Shown here: piece after piece, positions 1 to 3,929 of the stretch
Layout of the letters: the number at the start of each line of letters is the position of its first letter
Position numbering within the stretch: position 1 is the first letter of the stretch
Origin: an uncultured Bacilli bacterium
GTDB taxonomy: Bacteria; Bacillota_I; Bacilli_A; RF39; UBA660
DNA length: 6,091 nucleotides
Reading direction: 5' to 3'
NCBI GenBank assembly: GCA_944363685.1
Contig: CALVUV010000079.1
Coordinates: forward strand, 1 to 6,091
The notes under the pieces: generated by a model
The model's input: only the letters and a program-made list of their open reading frames with translations
The model's database searches: none
What the model was told of the DNA's origin: nothing
Program-made: the position numbers and the translations under genes

Positions 1-126
1 CAATTGACTTACTACAACTTTATCAGTTGCTTTATCTTTCTTATATTGAAATTCTAAATCTTCAATTAAATCATTTACTTTATCTAATGTTATTATTTTC
101 TCATTATTAATTGTTACACTATTCAT
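1..126 (-). CDS. Early phage protein, N-terminal part only (cut by window edge)
   Basis: The frame is open from an ATG at 126-124 to the window edge, giving 42 residues that begin MNSVTINNEKIITLDKV and then become highly charged. The ATG follows directly on the TAA stop of the Cro-like gene (127-129). Its ribosome-binding site, AAAGAGGTGA, lies inside the last codons of that gene, so the two are surely cotranscribed and probably translationally coupled. Position just downstream of cro suggests an early regulatory or antirepressor-type protein, but no family is recognisable from this fragment and no function is assigned. Confidence 0.75.
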   Translation of the reverse strand, partial: MNSVTINNEKIITLDKVNDLIEDLEFQYKKDKATDKVVVSQL

Positions 127-363
127 TTACTCACCTCTTTCACATTTTACGATTGTATCGTTATTTTTAGGTAAAAAAATAATTTGATTAATAGATGAAA
201 GTTTATAAACTTTTTCTATTTTAGGTATCATTTTTAGATTAGGTAAAGTCTTTCCACATTCCCAATTACTTATAGTATCTTTAGATACACCAAGCTTTTT
301 AGCTGCATCAACTTGCGTTTTAAATCCAGCATTAATTCTTGCTACTTTTAATGTCATTTTCAT
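127..363 (-). CDS. Cro-like helix-turn-helix regulator
   Basis: This 78-residue protein is almost entirely one HTH_3 (Xre/Cro family) domain. The first helix is around residues 3-12, the helix-turn-helix is about 16-37 (QVDAAKKLG then SKDTISNWECGK), and the NWECGKTLPN stretch is the usual continuation in this family. The segment IIFLPKN near residue 61 is typical of small phage Cro-like or second-regulator proteins in Bacillota. The start at 363-361 has AGAGGTGA about five bases upstream; a second ATG two codons on is also possible. It is the first gene of the leftward early transcript, diverges from the repressor gene, and should be shut off in the lysogen. Its 3' end encodes an operator-like dyad at 149-161. 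By position it is expected to favour lytic growth; that role is inferred. Confidence 0.88.
   Translation of the reverse strand: MKMTLKVARINAGFKTQVDAAKKLGVSKDTISNWECGKTLPNLKMIPKIEKVYKLSSINQIIFLPKNNDTIVKCERGE
149..161. promoter_or_regulatory. Intragenic operator-like dyad O4
   Basis: ACGATTGTATCGT has perfect 5-bp arms (ACGAT/ATCGT) around TGT. It matches the reverse complement of O1 (395-407) at 11 of 13 bases. It lies in the codons for Asp-Thr-Ile-Val near the end of the Cro-like gene, about 246 bp centre-to-centre from O1. Binding by repressor or Cro-like protein is inferred from similarity only. Confidence 0.5.
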
Positions 364-386
364 TTTATCACCTCTCTTATGCTAAT

Positions 387-415
387 ATATTATCACGGTT
401 CAATCGTTTTGTCAA
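387..415 (-). promoter_or_regulatory. Leftward early promoter (cro promoter)
   Basis: On the minus strand a perfect -35 box TTGACA (415-410) is followed by a 17-bp spacer and TAATAT (392-387), preceded by TG-A, so the extended -10 reads TGATAATAT. The start of transcription is expected near 380, giving a leader of about 17 nt before the Cro-like ATG at 363. O1 lies in the spacer and O2 touches the -35 box, the expected arrangement for repression in the lysogen. Confidence 0.8.
395..407. promoter_or_regulatory. Operator-like dyad O1
   Basis: ACGGTTCAATCGT is a 13-bp dyad centred on 401 with five of six base pairs symmetric. It sits entirely in the spacer and extended -10 of the leftward early promoter, where a bound protein would block RNA polymerase. 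O2 repeats it exactly 20 bp away, two helical turns. Confidence 0.65.
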
Positions 416-427
416 CGGTTTTTTCGT
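415..427. promoter_or_regulatory. Operator-like site O2
   Basis: ACGGTTTTTTCGT matches O1 at 10 of 13 positions, with the outer ACGGTT and TCGT kept, 20 bp from O1. It overlaps the edge of the leftward -35 box and lies upstream of the repressor promoter, so it could both repress leftward transcription and contact polymerase at the repressor promoter. Confidence 0.55.
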
Positions 428-445
428 AATTTTTTTATATTTTTA

Positions 446-474
446 TTGACTTTATTACGATTATGTCATATAAT
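446..474 (+). promoter_or_regulatory. Rightward repressor (maintenance) promoter
   Basis: TTGACT (446-451), a 17-bp spacer and a perfect TATAAT (469-474) form a near-consensus sigma-A promoter, with a T-rich tract just upstream (421-445). The start of transcription should fall near 480-482, at the first bases of the AGGAGG Shine-Dalgarno (481-486). The repressor mRNA would therefore have a leader of only about 11-13 nt. Confidence 0.8.
457..469. promoter_or_regulatory. Weak operator-like half-site O3 in the repressor promoter
   Basis: ACGATTATGTCAT keeps the left half-site ACGATT of O1/O4, but the right half is degenerate. It lies in the spacer of the repressor promoter and touches its -10 box, so it would suit autorepression at high repressor level or repression by the Cro-like protein. 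The centre is 42 bp from O2, about four helical turns. Confidence 0.35.
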
Positions 475-492
475 CAATTCAGGAGGTGCTAA

Positions 493-1113
493 ATGAGTGA
501 ATTAGGAAATAAAGAAATTTTTTCAAAAAATTTACAATATTATATGTCAATTAATAATAAAGATAGATATGATTTAGTAAAAGATTTAAAGTTTCCATAT
601 TCTACCGTCACTGACTGGATAAATGGTAATTCTTATCCTAATATAGGAAGAATAGAAATCTTAGCTAATTATTTTAATATAGAAAAGTCAGATTTGATTG
701 AAAAAAGAACTTTAAAGAAAAATAGAATTCCTGTTTTAGGTAAAATACCTGCTGGTATACCGATAGAAATGATAGAAGAAGTTATTGATTATGAAGAAAT
801 ATCAGAAGAGATGTTAAAGGGAGATAAAGAATATTTTGGACTTAAAGTAAGTGGCGACTCTATGACACCTAAATATCTAGATGGTGATGTATTAATCGTC
901 CAAAAGACAAATGACTGTGAAAGTGGACAAGACTGTATTGTAATGGTGAATGGAGACGATGGAACATTTAAAAGAGTTATAAAGAATAAAGATGGTATTA
1001 TTCTTCAGCCATTAAATCCAAATTATGAAATAAAATTCTATTCAAATGATGAAATTGAAAAGTTACCTATAAAAATATTAGGTGTTGTAAAAGAAATTAG
1101 AAGAACAGTTTAA
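493..1113 (+). CDS. CI/LexA-like phage repressor with S24 peptidase domain
   Basis: This 206-residue protein has the two-domain layout of self-cleaving phage repressors. An N-terminal helix-turn-helix domain covers about residues 10-66 (recognition region around YSTVTDWINGN). A linker holds a likely Ala87-Gly88 cleavage site in KIPAGIP, and a C-terminal peptidase S24 domain follows. The catalytic serine is Ser123 in SGDSM and the general base is Lys160 in TFKRV, so all residues needed for RecA-stimulated autocleavage appear intact. The start is fixed by AGGAGG six bases upstream of the ATG. It should maintain lysogeny by binding the 13-bp dyads at 395-469 and be inactivated during the SOS response; operator specificity is inferred from position. 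The next gene starts 14 bp after its stop and is probably cotranscribed. Confidence 0.92.
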   Translation: MSELGNKEIFSKNLQYYMSINNKDRYDLVKDLKFPYSTVTDWINGNSYPNIGRIEILANYFNIEKSDLIEKRTLKKNRIPVLGKIPAGIPIEMIEEVIDYEEISEEMLKGDKEYFGLKVSGDSMTPKYLDGDVLIVQKTNDCESGQDCIVMVNGDDGTFKRVIKNKDGIILQPLNPNYEIKFYSNDEIEKLPIKILGVVKEIRRTV

Positions 1114-1127
1114 GGAGGAATTTTTGT

Positions 1128-1910
1128 ATGGGATTATTAGGAAAAAAACAACAATGTGTTGTATGTGGAAAAGAATTAGGAATTATTAAGTTTAGACTTG
1201 CAAAAGATACCTACCTATGTGCAGATTGCAATTTAAAAGTAGGAAACAATGTAAAATATATTGATATCAATACAGTTGATATTGATGATTTAAAAGAAAA
1301 AGTAAAACAATATGACGATAAAGAAAAAGAAAATATGAATAAATTATCTGATTTTAATGTTACTAAAAAAGTAGAACGTTTTATCTCAATAGACGAAAAT
1401 AAAAAGCAATGGTACACTTCTAGTGGAGCTACAAATATAAATCAAATTAAAATATATAATTTTTCTGATGTACAAAACTTTGAACTTTTAGAAGATGGCG
1501 AAACAGTCTCTAAAGGTGGTTTAGGTAGAGCTGTTGCAGGTGGCGTTTTATTTGGTGGCGTTGGAGCAGTAGTTGGTGGAGTAACAGGAGCTAAAAAAAC
1601 TAACTCTATATGTTCTAAATTACAAATAAAAATAACAGTAAAGGATATTAATAATCCTATTGTATATATTAATTTAATTAACTCTCCAACTAGAAAAGAT
1701 AGTATTATTTATAAAACAGTTTATAATAATGCTCAAGAAATTATGTCTATATTGCAATTAATGACAGATGAGAATAAAGATATACAACAAGAAAAAGTTT
1801 CAACTGGATCAACTGCAGATGAATTAAAAAAATACAAAGATTTATTAGATAGTGGTGCTATTACAGAAGATGAATATAATAAAGTAAAATCTAAATTATT
1901 AGGAATATAA
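1128..1910 (+). CDS. Zinc-ribbon, glycine-zipper, SHOCT-domain protein; likely lysogenic cargo
   Basis: This 260-residue protein has four recognisable parts. An N-terminal zinc-ribbon-like module has Cys10-x2-Cys13 and Cys31-x2-Cys34, as in DUF4428-type proteins. A charged helical stretch lies at about 50-75. The central part is probably a beta-rich domain (about 80-215) interrupted at 129-154 by a glycine-rich hydrophobic segment (GGVLFGGVGAVVGG) like a glycine zipper. A C-terminal SHOCT motif lies at about 230-257 (DELKKYKDLLDSGAITEDEY). GGAGGA lies just after the repressor stop, seven to eight bases before the ATG, so it is cotranscribed with the repressor and expressed in the lysogen. Genes in this slot often give lysogenic conversion or superinfection exclusion, but the molecular role of this architecture is unknown to me. 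The glycine-rich segment could insert in a membrane or drive oligomerisation. Confidence 0.85.
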   Translation: MGLLGKKQQCVVCGKELGIIKFRLAKDTYLCADCNLKVGNNVKYIDINTVDIDDLKEKVKQYDDKEKENMNKLSDFNVTKKVERFISIDENKKQWYTSSGATNINQIKIYNFSDVQNFELLEDGETVSKGGLGRAVAGGVLFGGVGAVVGGVTGAKKTNSICSKLQIKITVKDINNPIVYINLINSPTRKDSIIYKTVYNNAQEIMSILQLMTDENKDIQQEKVSTGSTADELKKYKDLLDSGAITEDEYNKVKSKLLGI

Positions 1911-1912
1911 AA

Positions 1913-1948
1913 AATAATGTACTCCTCCGCCAAGATTAGTACATTATT
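1913..1948 (+). other. Perfect 11-bp inverted repeat with a CU-rich loop
   Basis: AATAATGTACT (1913-1923) and AGTACATTATT (1938-1948) are perfect inverted repeats around a 14-nt loop, three bases after the SHOCT gene stop. No T-run follows, so it is a poor intrinsic terminator. The stem end and loop contain CTCCTCC (1922-1928), complementary in part to the integrase Shine-Dalgarno (AGGAG, 2033-2037). It may protect the 3' end of the repressor transcript, or modulate int translation on read-through RNA. Confidence 0.55.
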
Positions 1949-1964
1949 ACAAAAACTATTCACA

Positions 1965-2015
1965 CTTGAAAAGTGCTATATTTATATTATAGTGTATATT
2001 TATGCTCTTTTCAAG
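1965..2015. repeat. Inverted repeat centred on the integrase promoter
   Basis: CTTGAAAAG (1965-1973) and CTTTTCAAG (2007-2015) are perfect 9-bp inverted copies 42 bp apart. The first copy covers the -35 box and the dyad centre (1990) falls on the -10 box. This would suit a regulator that bridges the promoter, or an RNA stem in read-through transcripts from the repressor promoter. Confidence 0.5.
1966..1993 (+). promoter_or_regulatory. Probable integrase promoter
   Basis: TTGAAA (1966-1971), a 16-bp spacer and TATAGT (1988-1993) match the sigma-A consensus well. Transcription would start near 2000 and give a leader of about 46 nt before the int ATG at 2046. This would let int be expressed independently of the repressor promoter. 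Confidence 0.5.
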
Positions 2016-2030
2016 AAACATTTGTTTGAG

Positions 2031-2037
2031 AAAGGAG
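2031..2037 (+). promoter_or_regulatory. Integrase ribosome-binding site (fixes the start)
   Basis: AAAGGAG ends eight bases before the ATG at 2046. The open frame continues upstream to an ATG at 1917, but that start has no Shine-Dalgarno and lies inside the 1913-1948 inverted repeat, so the 2046 start is preferred. Confidence 0.85.
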
Positions 2038-2045
2038 ATTTTTTT

Positions 2046-3227
2046 ATGTCTAAAAGAGGAAATGGCGAAGGCTCTATATATTATAGTGAAAGCTTAAAAA
2101 GATGGGTCGCTCAAGTATCACTAGGTTATAAAGATGATGGAAATCTTAAAAGAAAAACTGTTTATGGAAAAACAAGAAAAGAAGTAAACGAAAAAATGAC
2201 TAAATTAAAAAACGATTTTGATAAAGGCAAATTAGTAGAAAAAACTAAGATAACATTAAATGAAATATTAAAAGACTTTATCGAAACACAATATAAAAAT
2301 AATATAATAAGCTCTGCAACTTATAAAAGAAAATTAAATTATTTAGAAATAGTCAACAATGCAGGATTAGGAAAATATGAAATTCAAAAAATATCTGCTA
2401 AAAATATTAATGCTGCTCTCTCTTCTATCTCTGATTATTCTAATAGTGTTATACATAAAGTATCACAATTAATTAAAATGGGATTTAATCAAGCTTTATT
2501 AAATAATATGATAAATTATAACCCTTTTGATGTAAAAGGTCTTATTTTAACTCCTAAAAGCTCAAAACAAGATAAAAAAATAGATGCTCTAACAGTTGAA
2601 GAACAAAGATTACTTGTTGATGAATTAAACAAAGAATATGATCCATATTCTGATATTATAAAATTTGCTTTATTTACTGGTGCTAGAATTGGTGAAATAT
2701 TAGCTCTTGATAAATCAAATATAGATTTTAATAATAACATTATTCATATAGTAAAAACTTTGACTAAAGATGAAAACGACAAAGTAATAATTGGTAAAAC
2801 GACAAAGACATATTCAGGTACTAGAGATATACCTATTACACCTCTTATAAAAGATATAGTTTTAAAGAGATACAATAGCTTGAATTTTATACTTTTTAGT
2901 GAAAATAATAATCTTATATCACCTAGTACAATAAACGCACATTTTAAGCGAATATGTAAAAATGCAGGTATAAGAACAACAACTACAATAATAAATAAAA
3001 CTGATATGAAACAATCTAAATTAAAAACTAGTAATGTAAATACTCACATGCTACGCCATACCTTTGCAACACGTTGCATAGAGTCTGGAATGACTGCTGT
3101 TGCATTGTCTAAATTATTAGGACATAGCGATATAGATACTACACTTAATACTTATACGTCTGTATTTAATCAATTTAAAGAAAAAGAAGTGGACAAATAT
3201 ATATCATATTTAAGCGGGTTGCATTAA
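2046..3227 (+). CDS. int: Tyrosine-family site-specific integrase
   Basis: The 393-residue protein carries out integration and excision of the phage at attP/attB. The N-terminal 60 residues (RGNGEGSIYY, then W20VAQVSLGYKDDG) form the AP2-like arm-DNA-binding domain common in Gram-positive phages and Tn916-like elements. A SAM-like core-binding domain spans about 65-165, and the catalytic domain about 175-385. Visible active-site residues are Arg214 (TGARIGE), the beta-hairpin lysine near Lys254 (TTKTYSGTR), His334 and Arg337 (HMLRHTF), His360 (LGHSD) and the nucleophile Tyr370 (TLNTYTSV). Length and motif spacing are normal, so it should be active. The last codons, Leu-His-stop, are formed by an arm-type repeat of the adjacent attP. 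No excisionase gene is seen in the window. Confidence 0.95.
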   Translation: MSKRGNGEGSIYYSESLKRWVAQVSLGYKDDGNLKRKTVYGKTRKEVNEKMTKLKNDFDKGKLVEKTKITLNEILKDFIETQYKNNIISSATYKRKLNYLEIVNNAGLGKYEIQKISAKNINAALSSISDYSNSVIHKVSQLIKMGFNQALLNNMINYNPFDVKGLILTPKSSKQDKKIDALTVEEQRLLVDELNKEYDPYSDIIKFALFTGARIGEILALDKSNIDFNNNIIHIVKTLTKDENDKVIIGKTTKTYSGTRDIPITPLIKDIVLKRYNSLNFILFSENNNLISPSTINAHFKRICKNAGIRTTTTIINKTDMKQSKLKTSNVNTHMLRHTFATRCIESGMTAVALSKLLGHSDIDTTLNTYTSVFNQFKEKEVDKYISYLSGLH

Positions 3228-3240
3228 AATTGCATTAAAA
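3219..3240 (+). repeat. Arm-type integrase sites, int-proximal pair (P' arm)
   Basis: TTGCATTAAAA occurs twice in perfect tandem (3219-3229 and 3230-3240), so the TTGCATTA boxes start 11 bp apart, one helical turn. The first copy supplies the last Leu-His codons and TAA stop of int. The same 8-bp box recurs as a pair in the same orientation at 3423 and 3434. Confidence 0.65.
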
Positions 3241-3250
3241 TATAAAAAAT

Positions 3251-3290
3251 AATCACTAGGAACATTGATATTTCAATATTTCTAGTGATT
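3251..3290. terminator. Bidirectional hairpin terminator inside attP
   Basis: AATCACTAG (3251-3259) pairs perfectly with CTAGTGATT (3282-3290). The stem extends inwards through a G-U and two A-T pairs, a mismatch, and five more pairs (ATTGA/TCAAT) to a 4-nt loop. On the plus strand TTTAAATTT follows, ending int. On the minus strand ATTTTTTATATTTT follows, a better U-tract that would stop leftward transcripts from the small gene at 3442-3636 before they run antisense into int. Confidence 0.7.
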
Positions 3291-3294
3291 TTAA

Positions 3295-3315
3295 ATTTGG
3301 CTGGGCTGGTCAAAT
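3295..3315. other. Candidate attP core (crossover) site
   Basis: ATTTGGC (3295-3301), a 7-bp overlap TGGGCTG (3302-3308) and GTCAAAT (3309-3315) form imperfect inverted arms (6 of 7) around a 7-bp spacer, the usual plan of tyrosine-recombinase core sites. The GC-rich centre stands out from its AT-rich surroundings. Read on the minus strand, this end (GCCCAGCCA) resembles a tRNA acceptor end with CCA, as expected if the bacterial site is a tRNA 3' end, but T-arm spacing does not fit, so the tRNA link is weak. Confidence 0.45.
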
Positions 3316-3330
3316 ATTGAACTTTCCTCA

Positions 3331-3415
3331 GTTTCTATACGTTGCTATAAAGCGCTATACGTAACTTTTTAAATTACAAAATTGCTATGCGTTTCTATAA
3401 AGTACTATAAGAATT
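3331..3415 (+). repeat. Phased CTATA box array, two imperfect 35-bp copies (candidate Xis/bending sites)
   Basis: Two imperfect copies of a roughly 35-bp segment lie exactly 50 bp apart (3331-3365 and 3381-3415). Each contains three CTAT(A/G) boxes 10 bp apart, starting at 3335, 3345, 3355 and 3385, 3395, 3405, so all six face one side of the helix. They lie between the candidate core and the far arm sites, where excisionase and bending proteins bind in lambda. The bound protein is unknown. Confidence 0.6.
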
Positions 3416-3422
3416 TTTGACG

Positions 3423-3441
3423 TTGCATTAATTTTGCATTA
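3423..3441 (+). repeat. Arm-type integrase sites, distal pair (P arm)
   Basis: TTGCATTA at 3423-3430 and 3434-3441, again 11 bp apart and in the same orientation as the int-proximal pair. The second box abuts the TAG stop (3444-3442) of the neighbouring minus-strand gene, marking the outer limit of attP. Confidence 0.65.
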
Positions 3442-3636
3442 CTATTCATATTTATATCCATAAGGAAATTCATGAAGAGCTCCATTAAAAACTTTACATT
3501 CTTCTTTTGGACATATTTTACATTCTATATTATTTTTACGATAAACTCTATTATCTAAAACACCATTATCCTCATATACAATTTTAACATCTTTGTTTAT
3601 TTTATCGCAGTATACTGTTCGTTTCTGTATATCCAT
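3442..3636 (-). CDS. Small cysteine-containing protein of unknown function
   Basis: This 64-residue protein is not recognised. It has Cys10 and a cluster Cys39-x2-Cys42-x4-Cys47 (CKICPKEECK), which could bind zinc, and a Tyr-rich tail (FPYGYKYE). There is no signal peptide or membrane segment. The start is supported by AAAGAGGTGA five to six bases upstream, the same site type as the Cro-like gene. It is a single-gene unit cut off from the late operon by the terminator at 3741-3766, with TATAAT boxes upstream and a hairpin downstream inside attP. That layout is typical of a moron, a cargo gene expressed on its own, possibly in the lysogen. No role can be inferred from sequence. Confidence 0.75.
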   Translation of the reverse strand: MDIQKRTVYCDKINKDVKIVYEDNGVLDNRVYRKNNIECKICPKEECKVFNGALHEFPYGYKYE

Positions 3637-3660
3637 GTTATCACCTCTTTTCGTAATAAT

Positions 3661-3672
3661 ATTATAATTATA
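3661..3672 (-). promoter_or_regulatory. Possible promoter -10 region for the small gene
   Basis: Two adjacent perfect TATAAT boxes read on the minus strand (3672-3667 and 3666-3661), 25-36 bp before the ATG at 3636. Neither has a good -35 box at 16-18 bp, nor a TG extension, so the promoter is plausible but unproven. Confidence 0.35.
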
Positions 3673-3740
3673 TGTTAACCTGCCTTCTTCATTTTTAACA
3701 GTTGCACTTGCACCTTTTTATGTAATTTCTTTATTTAAAC

Positions 3741-3766
3741 AAAAAAATGGGGAGATTTCTCTCCCC
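3741..3766 (-). terminator. Strong intrinsic terminator of the late/lysis operon
   Basis: On the minus strand GGGGAGA and TCTCCCC form a 7-bp GC-rich stem (3766-3760 with 3755-3749) around a 4-nt loop, followed by A and seven T (3748-3741). It lies about 160 bp after the endolysin stop and separates late transcription from the small gene and attP. Confidence 0.88.
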
Positions 3767-3888
3767 TAACTAATAACCGCATCTTTTAGATAATATTATT
3801 ATCCAAATGCATTATAATATATTATGTTTACTTTGTCAAGACTTATATTTAATATATTAAAATTAATTTTATAAACTCATGTAAAGTC

Positions 3889-3929
3889 TAGTGTGTTATA
3901 TTTTACATTGTAAATTGTGTAGTGTGTTA
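3889..3929. repeat. Direct repeats flanking a palindrome at the endolysin 3' end
   Basis: TAGTGTGTTA occurs at 3889-3898 and 3920-3929, 31 bp apart (three helical turns), on either side of the perfect palindrome TTTACATTGTAAA (3902-3914). The second copy contains the endolysin TAA stop. The rest of 3767-3926 is AT-rich and holds no gene that I can see. The function is unknown; a protein site or a 3'-end RNA structure are both possible. Confidence 0.5.

Larger units (their letters stand above)
3219..3441. other. attP: Candidate complete phage attachment site (attP)
   Basis: This interval between the int stop and the stop of the small gene at 3442 holds every element expected of a lambda-type attP. 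There are paired arm-type repeats at both ends (3219-3240 and 3423-3441), a candidate core with inverted arms around a 7-bp overlap (3295-3315), and a block of phased boxes on the side away from int (3331-3415). As in lambda, the arm near the int 3' end is the shorter one (about 70-80 bp from core centre) and the far arm sites lie about 120-135 bp from it. The identification is structural; no attB was available for comparison. Confidence 0.7.

Noticed and set aside
1211..1417. Antisense open frame within the SHOCT gene (and similar ones at 1733-1963 and 2516-2740)
   Set aside because: They lie wholly or mainly opposite well-supported genes, have low-complexity Ser/Phe-rich products as expected for shadows of AT-rich genes, and no ribosome-binding sites of the strength seen here.
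1913..1948. Intrinsic terminator of the repressor-SHOCT operon
   Set aside because: The stem is AT-rich with a large loop and no T-run follows on the plus strand, so it is listed as an inverted repeat rather than a terminator.
1917..2045. N-terminal extension of the integrase from an upstream ATG at 1917
   Set aside because: No Shine-Dalgarno, a non-family sequence rich in Tyr/Ile, and overlap with an inverted repeat and a promoter; the ATG at 2046 has AAAGGAG at good spacing and starts with the standard integrase N-terminus.
3298..3322. Remnant of a tRNA gene 3' end on the minus strand (GTTCAA and GCCCAGCCA)
   Set aside because: The T-loop is one base out of register and the T-stem would not pair, so it is not a tRNA; kept only as a weak hint that attB may lie in a tRNA gene.
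3331..3415. CRISPR-like array
   Set aside because: The repeat boxes are five to ten bases, with no spacers of constant length and no cas genes; the context is an attachment site.
3702..3713. Tandem TTGCAC as a plus-strand -35 box or arm-type site
   Set aside because: No fitting -10 or plus-strand gene follows, and the hexamer differs from the TTGCATTA arm boxes; a two-copy hexamer is weak evidence.
3807..3814. Fifth arm-type site (ATGCATTA)
   Set aside because: It differs from TTGCATTA in the first base, is unpaired, and lies far outside the attP interval beyond a terminator.
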